The notes beneath the pieces are model-generated. The model did not search any database. It had not been told where the DNA came from and saw only the letters and a list, made by a program, of their open reading frames with translations. Position numbers and translations under genes: made by a program. DNA of 64,000 bases from Prauserella_A sp040635515 (GTDB taxonomy: Bacteria; Actinomycetota; Actinomycetes; Mycobacteriales; Pseudonocardiaceae). Location of the stretch: positions 62,001 to 126,000 of the forward strand of contig JBEYHY010000004.1 in the NCBI GenBank assembly GCA_040635515.1. The letters run 5' to 3'. The first letter of the stretch is position 1, and each line of letters begins with the position of its first letter. This document shows positions 8,813 through 19,895 of this stretch, one piece after another.

Positions 8813-9877
8813 TCAGGCAAAAGAATCCAGCGCGGCAACAAGGTCGCGCCAAAGGTCTTCCGGATCCTCAAGTCCGATACTGAATCGCAATAAACCAGCG
8901 GGTACGTGCGCGTCTCCCGCCAACCGCGCGCGACGCTCGATGGAGGATTCAACTCCGCCAAGGCTTGTGGCGTTGCGGATAAGAGTGAGCGCTGAACAAA
9001 CTCGGTCGGCGCTCTCGGCGTCGGCGAGTTCAAAAGCGAGCATTGTGCCGGTTTTCGGATACCGCACTCTTGTTACCGCCGGGTGAACATCGAGCCTTGC
9101 CGCCAAGTCGGCCGCGGTACGAGAAGCCTCCGCGTACCGAATCGGCAATGTCCGCAAACCCCGCAACGCCAGCCATGCCTCAAGCGCACCCGGCGTCGCG
9201 CCACCTCGTGTTCGCGCGTCTCGCAACTGTGCGCCCAGTGACTCGTCAGCAGTGATCGTCAAGCCCAGCAACAGATCGCTGTGCCCTCCGATCAGCTTCG
9301 TCGCGCTGTGCACGACGATGTCGGCACCCAATGCCAACGGCTGTTGACCGAGCGGTGTCGCAAACGTGTTGTCGACGACGACCTTGGGCTTGTGCGGCTG
9401 CGCGGCCGCCGCCGTCACCACGGCCGAGATGTCGATCAAGTCGAGCGTCGGGTTGGCCGGCGATTCGAGCCAGAACAGGTCGACGGACGCGGCGGCGCCG
9501 ATCCATGCGGCGGTATCGGTCGGAGTGATGCGCCTCACCCGCAGCCTGCCCATGCGTTCCGCGTGATCAAGAACGCCGCGAGTTCCCGCGTAACTGTCAC
9601 TCGGCACCGCGATCTCGGCGCCGGCGGGAAGCAGATCGAGGACGGCGGAGACGGTTGCGATACCGGAGGCGAAGGCCGTGGCGAAGACGCTGTCCCCTTC
9701 GGCCTCAAGCGCGGCGACGGCCTCTTCGAGCGCGACCCAGGTCGGGGTGCCGTCCTCCCTCGCGTAGCCGAGACCGAGCGCGCTCGCCGGGACGATCGGC
9801 ACGTTGGTCGGCTGCCCCTCATCTTCGGGCCTGCCCGCGACGACAGCCCTCGTGCGGGCCGAAAGGTTGCGCTCCAC
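8813..9877 (-). CDS. Trans-sulfuration-type PLP enzyme (cystathionine gamma-lyase/synthase family)
   Basis: A 354-residue Cys/Met metabolism PLP-dependent enzyme. The PLP lysine is K194 in SATKLIGGHSD, preceded by VVVDNTFATPLGQQPLALGADIVVHS, and the cofactor-stacking tyrosine is in DSYAGTRG near residue 96. I chose GTG at 9877 because GGAGG lies five bases upstream; the frame further out lacks similarity. Likely reaction is gamma-elimination or replacement on cystathionine or homoserine esters; which one cannot be decided. Single gene, head-on to nothing and about 300 bases from tRNA-Leu. Confidence 0.88.
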   Translation of the reverse strand: MERNLSARTRAVVAGRPEDEGQPTNVPIVPASALGLGYAREDGTPTWVALEEAVAALEAEGDSVFATAFASGIATVSAVLDLLPAGAEIAVPSDSYAGTRGVLDHAERMGRLRVRRITPTDTAAWIGAAASVDLFWLESPANPTLDLIDISAVVTAAAAQPHKPKVVVDNTFATPLGQQPLALGADIVVHSATKLIGGHSDLLLGLTITADESLGAQLRDARTRGGATPGALEAWLALRGLRTLPIRYAEASRTAADLAARLDVHPAVTRVRYPKTGTMLAFELADAESADRVCSALTLIRNATSLGGVESSIERRARLAGDAHVPAGLLRFSIGLEDPEDLWRDLVAALDSFA

Positions 9878-10172
9878 CGTTCCTCCAACCGACGGATCAG
9901 ACCTGCGAAGCCAACCTATCCGCAAGAAGCGAAGGCACGTAGAAACGAGAGATACCCCGCACAGCCGTCCGAACGAGCCCGCACCAAACCATGGGAACCA
10001 ACAAGCACCGGCCCGAGCCGCGGGAGACCGTGCGTACCCAAGCCGGGGAACCGGGATGGGGGTCCGGGGAACCCCCCGGGCGGGGTCTGGGGGCCGCGCC
10101 CCCAGAAGAAACGACGAAGATCGCCGAGGAGGGAAGGCGTGCCCGCCGAACAGGGGGCACCAATCGATCGAG
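9878..10172. other. Gene-free spacer with GC-rich hairpins
   Basis: This 295-base spacer between the PLP-enzyme start and the tRNA-Leu 3' end has no convincing gene. It holds runs of G and C near 10045-10080 and the hairpin at 10086-10106 annotated separately. Confidence 0.6.
10086..10106. repeat. TCTGGGGGC hairpin downstream of tRNA-Leu
   Basis: TCTGGGGGC at 10086-10094 pairs perfectly with GCCCCCAGA at 10098-10106 around a three-base loop. It lies 66 bases beyond the 3' end of the minus-strand tRNA-Leu. A similar GTCTG-GGGG hairpin sits past tRNA-Ala (36424-36442). It may act as a transcription end signal or be a dispersed intergenic repeat; no T-run follows on the tRNA strand. Confidence 0.55.
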
Positions 10173-10255
10173 TGGGCGAGGAGGGAGTTGAACCCTCACG
10201 TCCTTTCGGACACACGGACCTGAACCGTGCGCGTCTGCCATTCCGCCACTCGCCC
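10173..10255 (-). tRNA. tRNA-Leu (CAG anticodon)
   Basis: The minus strand folds as a class II tRNA of 83 bases: acceptor GGGCGAG/CTCGCCC, D arm with GGAATGGCAGAC, anticodon arm CACGG-TTCAGGT-CCGTG with anticodon CAG, long variable arm TGTCCGAAAGGAC, and T arm GAGGG-TTCAACT-CCCTC. The discriminator base is A, and CCA is not encoded. It reads CUG, the main leucine codon in this genome. Confidence 0.96.
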
Positions 10256-10380
10256 GAGCAACTGCGACAGCTCGCCCAGCGTAGCAGGCTGGTTTGACGG
10301 GTTTCACCGGCCCCGGTGTTTAACGGTCGAAACCCAGATACGATCTATTCGAAGGGAACGCGAGGGGAGGAGGTAGTCCG

Positions 10381-11661
10381 ATGGGCCGCGTGCAGCGTTT
10401 CGATCGGCGCCTCGAAAGCCTCGTGGGCAACACCTTCGCGCGGATGTTCGGTGGCAACGTCGTCACGCAGGAAGTGGCGCTGGATCTGGAGCGGGAGAGT
10501 GAGGACAACGTCCGTGAGCTCGCGGGTGGGCGCAAGCTTGCCCCGAACCACTACATCGTGTCCTTGGGCGCCGCTGATCACGATCGGATGGCGGAAGGCG
10601 GGCAGCGAGTTACCGAGCTGCTCGCGGATGCCGTCGCACAGCACCTCGCCGAGCACGGCTGGGACACCTATGGTGACGTCGTAGTTTCGCTAGAGCGCAA
10701 CGAGGCGCTGCATACTGGACAGTTCAAGACCCGCTCGACCGTCGATCCCGACGTCAAAGCACATGGCGCCGGGGGTCAGGCACGGCCAGCACGAACCAGC
10801 GACGCAGGAGACCGACCAATGAGCCAGCCCGGCGGCTACGGCCAATACGACCAGGGTGATCCGTACGGCCAGCAGGGTCAGTACGGCTACGGACAGGGCC
10901 AACCCGGCGGCTATGACCAGGGTTACGGCCAGCCCGGCGGCTACGACCAGGGCTACGGCCAACAACCCGGCGGTTACGACCAGGGTTACGGCCAGCCCGG
11001 CGGCTACGACCAGGGCTACGGCCAACAACCCGGCGGCTATGACCAGGGTTACGGCCAGCCCGGCGGCTACGACCAGGGCTACGGCCAACAACCCGGCGGC
11101 TATGACCAGGGTTACGGCCAACCTGGCGGCTACGACCAGGGCTACGGCCAACAACCCGGCGGTTACGACCAGGGTTACGGCCAGCCCGGCGGCTACGACC
11201 AGGGTGGCTACGCTCCGCCGAGCCCTCCTGGCGGCTACCCCGCTCAGGCACCGCCCCCTCCGCCTCCGCCGCAGGGCGACCCCTACGGCCAGCAGGGCTA
11301 TGGCGCTCCCGGCGCTCCCGGCGCTCCCGGCCCCGGCGGCCCGCCTCCCGGAATGCCGGGTGGGAACCGTCAGCTCGCGGCGAGCCTGCAGTTGGACGAC
11401 GGCTCCAACCGCAACTACTCGCTGAAGCAGGGCGGCAACGTGGTCGGCAGGGGCCAGGACGCGGACTTCCGGCTTCCCGACACGGGCGTCTCACGCAGGC
11501 ACCTTGAGATCACGTGGGACGGGCAGAGCGCGACGCTCGCCGACATCGGTTCGACCAACGGCACCACCGTCAACGGCACGCCTGTGCAGACCTGGCAGCT
11601 CGCTGACGGCGACGTGATCAGGGTCGGCCATTCGTCACTGGTGTTCCGTACGCAAGGCTGA
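10381..11661 (+). CDS. fhaA: FhaA: DUF3662 and FHA domain protein
   Basis: First gene of the cell-growth signalling cluster, 426 residues. Residues 1-115 are the DUF3662 N-terminal domain (MGRVQRFDRRLESLVGNTFARMFGG). Residues about 150-335 are a low-complexity Gly/Tyr/Gln/Pro linker with tandem PGGYDQGYGQ units. Residues about 350-426 form an FHA domain (GRGQDADFRLPDTGVSRRHLEI, then GSTNGTTVNG) that binds phosphothreonine. In mycobacteria FhaA binds the phosphorylated pseudokinase domain of MviN/MurJ and restrains peptidoglycan synthesis, and is itself a PknB substrate. GGAGG precedes the ATG. The next gene follows after 169 bases. Confidence 0.93.
   Translation: MGRVQRFDRRLESLVGNTFARMFGGNVVTQEVALDLERESEDNVRELAGGRKLAPNHYIVSLGAADHDRMAEGGQRVTELLADAVAQHLAEHGWDTYGDVVVSLERNEALHTGQFKTRSTVDPDVKAHGAGGQARPARTSDAGDRPMSQPGGYGQYDQGDPYGQQGQYGYGQGQPGGYDQGYGQPGGYDQGYGQQPGGYDQGYGQPGGYDQGYGQQPGGYDQGYGQPGGYDQGYGQQPGGYDQGYGQPGGYDQGYGQQPGGYDQGYGQPGGYDQGGYAPPSPPGGYPAQAPPPPPPPQGDPYGQQGYGAPGAPGAPGPGGPPPGMPGGNRQLAASLQLDDGSNRNYSLKQGGNVVGRGQDADFRLPDTGVSRRHLEITWDGQSATLADIGSTNGTTVNGTPVQTWQLADGDVIRVGHSSLVFRTQG
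10903..11208 (+). repeat. In-frame tandem repeat encoding PGGYDQGYGQ
   Basis: Nine units of PGGYDQGYGQ, alternating with a one-residue longer form ending QQ, plus a partial tenth unit, form a 21-residue (63-base) higher-order period. The copies are nearly identical at the DNA level, differing mainly at synonymous TAC/TAT and GGC/GGT sites. This pattern is prone to slippage and length change between strains. Confidence 0.93.
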
Positions 11662-11830
11662 ATGGGCCTTTTCGGCCATCCCGCAGAGCCCGCACAAGGC
11701 TGTCCCGCATAATGACGGCAATGCGGGGGACCCGTGGCGTGTCCACGACGAGGGTGGGAGCCCTGGCCGGTGGACGGACAACGCATGGCGTCACGGGCTG
11801 GGCGCGAAAAGGCGGGAGCTGACACAACAG

Positions 11831-12298
11831 GTGCCAGAGCTGGTCGTTCAACTGACCAGAGCAGGTTTTCTACTCCTGCTCTGGTTGTTCGTGTTCGCCG
11901 CGCTCCGAGTGGTGCGGTCTGACCTGTACGCGGCGTCGGGGCTCAGGGTCAACGTGCCCAGCTTCCGGCGCAACAAGGAGAAGAAGAAGCCCCGTAGCGG
12001 GGGAAAGACTCCTCGGCAGCTCGTGGTCACGCACGGGGCGCTGGCCGGAACCCGGATCGCGCTCGACGGCAGGCCGATCTTGATCGGGAGGGCGGACGAT
12101 TCGACCTTGGTACTCGACGACGACTACGCATCAACGCGACACGCTCGTGTTTCCTTGCGTGGTGACGAGTGGTACGTGGAAGATTTGGGCTCGACGAACG
12201 GCACGTACCTTGACCGGGCTAAAGTCACTGCACCCCTCCGAGTCCCGCTCGGCGTCCCCATCCGGATAGGCAAGACGGTGATCGAGCTTCGCCCATGA
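11831..12298 (+). CDS. fhaB: FhaB/FipA: membrane-anchored FHA protein
   Basis: A 155-residue protein with one N-terminal membrane helix (about residues 8-28, AGFLLLLWLFVFAALRVV), a basic linker (RRNKEKKKPRSGGK) and a C-terminal FHA domain containing ILIGRADDSTLVLDD and DLGSTNGTYLD. In mycobacteria the homologue FipA binds phosphorylated FtsZ and supports division under stress. The GTG start at 11831 is chosen because it gives the conserved N-terminus. Its stop overlaps the phosphatase start as ATGA, so the two are translationally coupled. Confidence 0.92.
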   Translation: MPELVVQLTRAGFLLLLWLFVFAALRVVRSDLYAASGLRVNVPSFRRNKEKKKPRSGGKTPRQLVVTHGALAGTRIALDGRPILIGRADDSTLVLDDDYASTRHARVSLRGDEWYVEDLGSTNGTYLDRAKVTAPLRVPLGVPIRIGKTVIELRP

Positions 12299-13677
12299 CT
12301 CTCGTTCTTCGCTACGCGGCCCGCAGTGACCGGGGCCTGGTTCGTTCGAGCAACCAGGACTCGGTGTACGCCGGCCCGCGCCTGCTCGCACTCGCAGACG
12401 GCATGGGTGGCCACGCCGCGGGTGAGGTCGCCAGCAAGGTGGTCATCGCCTCGCTGGCCCCGCTCGATGACGACGAACCTGGCGACGACCTCGTCTCCCA
12501 GCTTCGCGATGCGGTGACGCAGGGAAACCAGGCCATTTCCGAACTCGTCGCCAACGACCCTGACCTCGACGGCATGGGCACGACGCTCACCGCCGTGCTG
12601 TTCTCCGGCTCACGGCTCGGGCTGGTGCATGTCGGTGACTCCCGCGCGTATTTGCTGCGCAATGGGCAGTTCTCGCAGATCACGCGCGACGACAGCTTCG
12701 TCAACGAACTGCTCGAACAGGGCCGCATCACCGAGGACGAGGCGGCAACCCACCCGCAACGCTCGTTGCTGCTCAAGGCACTCACCGGCCACGAGGTCGA
12801 ACCGAGCTTCACCGTGCGCGAAGCCCGCGCCGGTGATCGTTACCTGCTCTGTTCCGACGGTCTCTCCGGCATGGTCAGCAACGAGACGCTCGCCGAGGCC
12901 ATGCAGATCCCGGACCCGCAGGAATGCGCGGACCGCATGATCGAGCTGGCGCTCAAGGGCGGCGGAACCGACAACGTGACCGTTGTCATCGCCGATGTCG
13001 TCGACGTCGATTACGGCGAGGACGCCCCCATCGTCGGCGGCGCGGCGGGTGACGGCAGCGACGAAGGACATCAGGGCGACTCCCCCGCCGCGAGGGCGAG
13101 GGCACTCACCGCACCGCCTTCCCCTCCTCCGCAGCAGCACGATCAGACGGAGCCGCCACCCGACCCAAAAGCGAAGCGCCGTAAGCGGATCCGTCTGCTG
13201 GTGGCCTTCGGCCTGGCACTGATTCTTCTCGCAGCCGCCGCGATCGCCACCCGCTACTTCGTCTTACGGCAGTACTACGTCGGTGTCGGCAACAACCAGG
13301 AAGTCGTGATCTTCCAGGGCGTTCCCGGCAGCATTCTCGGTGTCGACCTGCACCGGCAGTCCGAGGGCTCGTGCCCACCCGAGGCAACCTTGTGCGAGGC
13401 GCTCCGGTTGCAGGATCTGCAGCAGGACGCACGGGTCGCGGTACGCAACGGCGTCAAGCGCGACGGACTCACCGAGGCACGCGACTACATCGACACGTTG
13501 CGACGCAACAACATGCTGGAGATCTGCGACCAGGAGCCGCCGCAAGGCGGTGGCCTCGTCGGCGGGATCGACCAGGGCAGCAGGACCGGGGAGCCGCCAA
13601 GGCCGTCCACGCCTGCCCAGCAGGACCAGCAGCCGGGGGTGGACTGCCGTCCGGCACCCAGCCCAGGCGGTAACTGA
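12295..13677 (+). CDS. pstP: PstP: PP2C-type Ser/Thr phosphatase
   Basis: The sole counterpart phosphatase of the kinase cluster, 460 residues. The PP2C domain (about 1-240) has the metal-binding motifs RSSNQDS near 17-23, DGMGGH at 35-40, VGDSRAYLLR, LCSDGLSGM and GGTDNVTVVI. A Pro-rich juxtamembrane stretch precedes one membrane helix at about 299-326, followed by an extracytoplasmic domain of unknown role with three cysteines. It removes phosphate from PknA, PknB and their targets. It overlaps both fhaB (ATGA) and rodA (TGATG). Confidence 0.95.
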   Translation: MTLVLRYAARSDRGLVRSSNQDSVYAGPRLLALADGMGGHAAGEVASKVVIASLAPLDDDEPGDDLVSQLRDAVTQGNQAISELVANDPDLDGMGTTLTAVLFSGSRLGLVHVGDSRAYLLRNGQFSQITRDDSFVNELLEQGRITEDEAATHPQRSLLLKALTGHEVEPSFTVREARAGDRYLLCSDGLSGMVSNETLAEAMQIPDPQECADRMIELALKGGGTDNVTVVIADVVDVDYGEDAPIVGGAAGDGSDEGHQGDSPAARARALTAPPSPPPQQHDQTEPPPDPKAKRRKRIRLLVAFGLALILLAAAAIATRYFVLRQYYVGVGNNQEVVIFQGVPGSILGVDLHRQSEGSCPPEATLCEALRLQDLQQDARVAVRNGVKRDGLTEARDYIDTLRRNNMLEICDQEPPQGGGLVGGIDQGSRTGEPPRPSTPAQQDQQPGVDCRPAPSPGGN

Positions 13678-15161
13678 TGGCGCAGCCCGCAGCATCTCCT
13701 GGGGCGGCTGGTCAGCAGTACACGACAAATCCGCCGCGCGAACTGCCCACCCGACGGGGGACCGAACTCTGGCTGCTCGCGTTCGCGACCGGCATCGTCA
13801 CGTTCGCGTTCGTGCTCGTCCAAGCCAACCAGGAACAGGAACTGTCCTGGTCGGTCGTCTGGTACGGCCTTGCCTACCTGACGATCTTCTCCGTCGCTCA
13901 CCTCGCGGTCCGCAGGTGGGCGCCGTACGCGGATCCGCTGATCCTGCCGTGCGTGGCGCTGCTGAACGGGCTCGGTCTGGTGATGATCTACCGGATCGAT
14001 CTCGCCCAGCTCGCGATCAACGACGAGGCCACGTCCAACGCACCGAGGCAGGTGCTGTTCACGGTCGTCGCACTCGGGTTGTTCCTCGGGGTGCTGATCG
14101 TCGTCCGCGATCACCGCATGCTGACCAAATACGCTTACACGTTCGGGCTCATCGGCATCGTGGCGCTGGCGCTCCCCGCCGTGCTGCCGAGTTCGTTGTC
14201 CGAGGTCAACGGCGCGAAGGTGTGGCTGAAGCTTCCGGGTTTCTCCATCCAGCCCGGTGAGTTCGCCAAGATTCTGCTGATGATCTTCTTCGCGTCGTTC
14301 CTCGTCGCGAAGCGCGATCTGTTCATGACGGCGGGCAAGCGGATACTGAACGTCGAGCTGCCGAGGGCTCGCGACCTCGGGCCGATGATCATCGCCGCGG
14401 TGGTGTGCCTCGGCATCCTCGTGTTCCAGAAGGACCTCGGCACAGCACTGCTGTTCTTCGGGATCGTGCTGGTCATGCTCTATGTCGCCACGGAGCGCAT
14501 CATCTGGGTCGTCGTCGGCCTGAGCATGTTCTTCGTCGGCTGCCTCGTCGCGTACCAGCTCTTCACCCACGTGCAGCAACGCGTCGCGAACTGGATCGAT
14601 CCGCTCGCGACCTACGACGACCCCGGCGGCGGCTACCAGATCGCGCAGGGGTTGTTCGGACTCGGCACCGGCGGCATGTTCGGAACGGGCCTCGGCGCCG
14701 GAAGGCCGGACACGGTGCCTGAGTCGAACACGGACTTCATCAGCGCCGCACTCGGTGAGGAACTCGGCTTCGTCGGGCTCAGCGCGATCCTGGTTCTGTA
14801 CCTGGTGCTGGCGATGCGCGGCATGCGCAGCGCGCTCGCCGTACGCGACACCTTCGGCAAACTGCTCGGCGGCGGGCTTTCCTTCGCCATCGTCATGCAG
14901 GTGTTCGTGATCGTAGGCGGTGTGACGAAGCTGATCCCGATGACCGGTGTCACAACGCCGTTCCTCTCAGCCGGTGGTTCGTCGCTGCTGGCCAACTACA
15001 TTCTCGTCGCGTTGCTGCTGCGGATTTCCGACGCCGCTCGCCGCCCGCAACAACCCGCCAAGCCGCGGCCACCCGCACAGGCGCCCATCGCCGACGCGCA
15101 TACGGTGATGGTTCAGCGTCCACAGCCGGGGCCGGGGCTCGATGGGGGGCACATGCCGTGA
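13677..15161 (+). CDS. rodA: RodA: SEDS peptidoglycan glycosyltransferase
   Basis: A 494-residue polytopic protein of the shape, elongation, division and sporulation family. Family landmarks include GAKVWLKLPGFSIQPGEFAKI (with the conserved Glu/Phe/Lys), the QKDLGTALLFF segment with the essential aspartate, and FGTGLGAGRPDTVPESNTDFISAALGEELGF. RodA polymerises lipid II into glycan strands together with its class B PBP partner, encoded immediately downstream. The C-terminus carries a Pro-rich cytoplasmic tail. Start overlaps the pstP stop. Confidence 0.95.
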   Translation: MAQPAASPGAAGQQYTTNPPRELPTRRGTELWLLAFATGIVTFAFVLVQANQEQELSWSVVWYGLAYLTIFSVAHLAVRRWAPYADPLILPCVALLNGLGLVMIYRIDLAQLAINDEATSNAPRQVLFTVVALGLFLGVLIVVRDHRMLTKYAYTFGLIGIVALALPAVLPSSLSEVNGAKVWLKLPGFSIQPGEFAKILLMIFFASFLVAKRDLFMTAGKRILNVELPRARDLGPMIIAAVVCLGILVFQKDLGTALLFFGIVLVMLYVATERIIWVVVGLSMFFVGCLVAYQLFTHVQQRVANWIDPLATYDDPGGGYQIAQGLFGLGTGGMFGTGLGAGRPDTVPESNTDFISAALGEELGFVGLSAILVLYLVLAMRGMRSALAVRDTFGKLLGGGLSFAIVMQVFVIVGGVTKLIPMTGVTTPFLSAGGSSLLANYILVALLLRISDAARRPQQPAKPRPPAQAPIADAHTVMVQRPQPGPGLDGGHMP

Positions 15162-16627
15162 ACACGCCACTGCGCAAGGTCGGGATGGCCATGCTCGTCA
15201 TGGTCACCCTGCTGCTGGTCAACGCCACCTATATCCAGGTCGTGCAGGCCGACGACTACCGCACGGACGGCCGCAACCGGCGAGTCCTGCTCGACGAGTA
15301 CGCCAGGGAACGCGGCAAGATCGTTTCGGATGAGGCGGGTCAGGTGCTCGCCGGAGTCAAGCCGACCGACGACACGTTCAAGTTCCGGCGCACCTACCTC
15401 GACGGCCCCATGTACGCGCCGGTTACCGGCTACTACTCGGTGCTGTACGGCGCGGGCGGGCTCGAACGCTCGCAGGACGAGTTCCTCAACGGTTCCGACC
15501 CCCGGCTCTTCGTCCGCAGGCTCTCCGACATGATCACCGGCCGCGACCCTCGCGGCGGGAACGTCCGGCTGACCATCCAGCCTTCGGTGCAGGAAGCCGC
15601 CTACAACGCGATGGTGAGCAACGGCTACACCGGTTCCGTCGTCGCGCTCGATCCGAAGACCGGCGACATTCTCGGCATGGTCTCCACGCCCTCCTACGAT
15701 CCGAACACGCTGGCCTCGCACGTGAGCCAGGAGCAGGAAGACGCGTGGGCCGGGTACAACGACGACCCTGCCAACCCGATGCTCAACAGGGCGATCAGGG
15801 AGACCTATCCCCCCGGCTCGACCTTCAAGATCGTGACGACGGCCGCCGCGCTCGAAAACGGAGCGACGGCGGACACGAAGGTGACCAACGCACCGCAGGT
15901 CACGCTGCCCGGCACGAGCGCGACGCTGGAGAACTACGGCGGGGCGACCTGTCCTGGTACGACGCTGCACGACGCGCTCAAGTACTCGTGCAACACCGCG
16001 TTCGCGGAAATCGCGGCATCGGTCGGCAAGCAGAAGCTGGAAGCGACGGCGGCGAACTTCGGTATCGGGATGCCCGACCTGGAAATCCCGATGAGCGTCG
16101 TACCGTCCGGTCTCGGCGACCTCGAAAGCGATGCCGCGCTCTACCAGAGCGGCATCGGCCAGCGGGACGTGCGACTCACCCCGCTGCAGGACGCGCTGCT
16201 CGCGGCGACCGTTGCCAATGGCGGTATCGCCATGAAGCCGCAGCTCGTGAAGGCGCTTCTCGCTCCCGACCTCTCGACGATCGAGGAGTTCAACCCCACC
16301 GAGCTGACCGGGGACCCCGCGCTGTCGGCTGCCAACGCCGACGTGCTGAAAGACATGATGATCGCGTCGGAGGAGAACACGGCGGGCGGCGGCAAGGACG
16401 CCTCACTCAAGATCGCGTCGAAGACCGGTACCGCCGAGCACGGCTCCGACCCGAAGACGACGCCCCCTCACGCCTGGTACACCGCTTTTGCCCCCTACGA
16501 CGATCCGAAGATCGCGGTCGCCGTCATCGTGCAGTCCGGTGGTAACCACGGCCTCGCCGCGACGGGCGGCACGGTGGCCGCGGAGATCGCGAGGACGACG
16601 ATCGCCGCAGGCCTCGGGGGTGGCTGA
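15158..16627 (+). CDS. pbpA: PbpA: class B penicillin-binding protein
   Basis: A D,D-transpeptidase of 489 residues with one N-terminal membrane anchor (about 9-29). Catalytic motifs are STFK at 221-224 (nucleophile Ser221), SCN at 277-279 and KTG at 422-424. It crosslinks the glycan made by RodA, with which it overlaps by four bases (GTGA). In mycobacteria PbpA is required for cell division and is under PknB control. The length and motif spacing are normal, so it should be active and beta-lactam sensitive. Confidence 0.95.
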   Translation: MNTPLRKVGMAMLVMVTLLLVNATYIQVVQADDYRTDGRNRRVLLDEYARERGKIVSDEAGQVLAGVKPTDDTFKFRRTYLDGPMYAPVTGYYSVLYGAGGLERSQDEFLNGSDPRLFVRRLSDMITGRDPRGGNVRLTIQPSVQEAAYNAMVSNGYTGSVVALDPKTGDILGMVSTPSYDPNTLASHVSQEQEDAWAGYNDDPANPMLNRAIRETYPPGSTFKIVTTAAALENGATADTKVTNAPQVTLPGTSATLENYGGATCPGTTLHDALKYSCNTAFAEIAASVGKQKLEATAANFGIGMPDLEIPMSVVPSGLGDLESDAALYQSGIGQRDVRLTPLQDALLAATVANGGIAMKPQLVKALLAPDLSTIEEFNPTELTGDPALSAANADVLKDMMIASEENTAGGGKDASLKIASKTGTAEHGSDPKTTPPHAWYTAFAPYDDPKIAVAVIVQSGGNHGLAATGGTVAAEIARTTIAAGLGGG

Positions 16628-16630
16628 TCC

Positions 16631-17859
<1,229 letters not shown>

Positions 17860-17863
<4 letters not shown>

Positions 17864-19851
17864 GCGCACCCCGACTGCTCTCGAACCGCTATGAGCTGGG
17901 CGAAACGCTCGGCTACGGTGGCATGTCCGAGGTCCATCACGGTCACGACGTACGGCTCGGCCGTGAAGTGGCTGTCAAAATTCTCCGCGCCGACCTCGCG
18001 CGTGATCCACAATTCCAGGAACGGTTTCGGCGTGAGGCACAGAATGCGGCCGCGCTGAACCATCCCGCGATCGTCGCCGTTTACGACACGGGCGAAGCGG
18101 ACACCGAGTACGGCCCCCTGCCCTACATCGTCATGGAGTACGTCGAGGGCAGGACGCTGCGGGACATCGTCAAGACCGAAGGCCCCATGCCCCAGAAGCG
18201 GGCGATGGAGGTCATGGCCGACGTGTGCGCGGCGCTGGACTTCTCGCACCGGCACGGCATCGTGCACAGGGACGTCAAGCCGGCCAACATCATGATCACG
18301 CGCAACGGTGCCGTCAAAGTCATGGACTTCGGCATCGCGCGCGCGGTGCACGACGGTCAGGCCGCGATGACCCAGACGGCCGCCGTCATCGGCACCGCGC
18401 AGTACCTTTCGCCTGAACAGGCTCGCGGTGAGCAGGTCGACGCGCGCAGTGACGTCTACGCGGCCGGCTGCGTGCTCTACGAATTGGTCACCGGGGAGCC
18501 GCCGTTCACCGGTGATTCGCCGGTCGCCGTCGCCTACCAGCACGTGCGGGAGGACCCGAAGCCTCCGTCCTCGGTCAATCCCGCCGTTTCCGCCGCGCTC
18601 GACGCCGTCGTGCTCAAGGCGCTCGCGAAGGGCGCCGCCAACAGGTACCAGTCGTCGGCGGAAATGCGTTCCGATCTGGTGCGCACCCTTTCGGGGCAGC
18701 GTCCCTCCGCGCCGATGGTGATGTCGGAGGACGAGCGGACCCAGGTGATGGACTCCGGTCGTCAGCAGTCGAACGACTACGACTACGACGATTACGACCC
18801 CGATGCCTACGACGCCGAGGAAGAGGCGCGCCGGAAGCGCAAGAAGCGCACGCTCCTCGCCGTGTTGCTCGCGGTTCTCGCCGTCGCGGCCATCGGTCTG
18901 ATCCTGTGGCTGACGAACGCATTCAGCAGCCAGCCGGAGCTGACCCCGATTCCCGACGTTCGCGGTCAGACGGTGGAGCAGGCGAAGAACACCTTGCGCG
19001 GCCACGGATTCACCAACTTCGGTGACCAGGAGAACGTTGTCTGTGGTGACCAGCCGAACGGGAAGCCGCCGCAGTGCAGCCCCGACGACATCGGCAAGGT
19101 CATCGGTACCACCCCGCAGACAAGCGAGCGGGTCGCGCTCGATCAGCAGATCAAGCTGCGAGTCGGGGTCGGCCCCAACAAGGTGCAGGTGCCTGACCTC
19201 ACCGGTATGGACAGGGCAACGGCCGAGGAGGAGCTGAAGAAGCTCAACCTCGTGCTGGACCAGAACGTCGAAGAGGTCACCGTCGACGACGAGAACTCCA
19301 TCGGCAAGGTCGTCAAGCAGAGCCCTGGCCCCAACACGGAGATCGAGGAAGGCAAGCCGGTCACCATCACGATCGGCACGGCGCCGGAGACGATCGACGT
19401 CGTCAACTACACCGGGGAGACCTACGAAACGGCGAAGGCCAAGCTTGAGCAGGCCGGGTTCAAGGTCAACAGGAAGGACATCGCGTCCGACCAGGACGAG
19501 GGCATCGTCGTCAACCAGACACCCAACGCGGGCAGTTTCAAGGCCGGTACGGAAATCGAGCTTCAGGTCTCCAACGGCGCCAACCAGCAGATCCAGATGC
19601 CCGACCTCAGGGGCATGACGCAGGATCAGGCGCTGGCCGAACTGCGCAACAGGGGCTGGGAAGGCCAGGTCGCCACCCAGACCGAGGAGGTCAGGGACTC
19701 CGACGATGTCGGCAAGGTGACCAACACCGATCCCTCCGCCGGTTCGACCATCACCAAGGACCAGTCGATCACTCTGTACATCGGCGAGGAGGACGGTTCG
19801 ACGGAGGCACCCTCGTCGTCGAGCCGGCCGACGCTGCCAGGGTTTCCCTAA
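17860..19851 (+). CDS. pknB: PknB: PASTA-domain Ser/Thr protein kinase
   Basis: With the ATG at 17860 (ATGA overlap with pknA) the protein has 663 residues; an ATG 27 bases earlier is possible but lies inside pknA. The kinase domain has K40, D138 in HRDVKPAN and DFG at about 156-158. A basic juxtamembrane stretch leads to a helix at about 330-354, followed by four PASTA repeats from about residue 361, which bind peptidoglycan fragments or lipid II. PASTA 1 contains a two-cysteine insertion (VVCGDQ ... PPQCSPD). Acts as the master growth kinase. Ends the operon before a dyad at 19858-19895. Confidence 0.95.
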
Positions 19852-19857
19852 CGGCGA

Positions 19858-19895
19858 GCCGCCGCGGTAGCGCCTTTCGGTCAGACCGCGGCGGC
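19858..19895. terminator. Dyad between convergent pknB and trpG
   Basis: GCCGCCGCGGT at 19858-19868 pairs with ACCGCGGCGGC at 19885-19895 across a 16-base loop. It lies just past pknB and overlaps the last codons of the convergent gene, so it could end both transcripts. There is no T-run. Confidence 0.5.
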
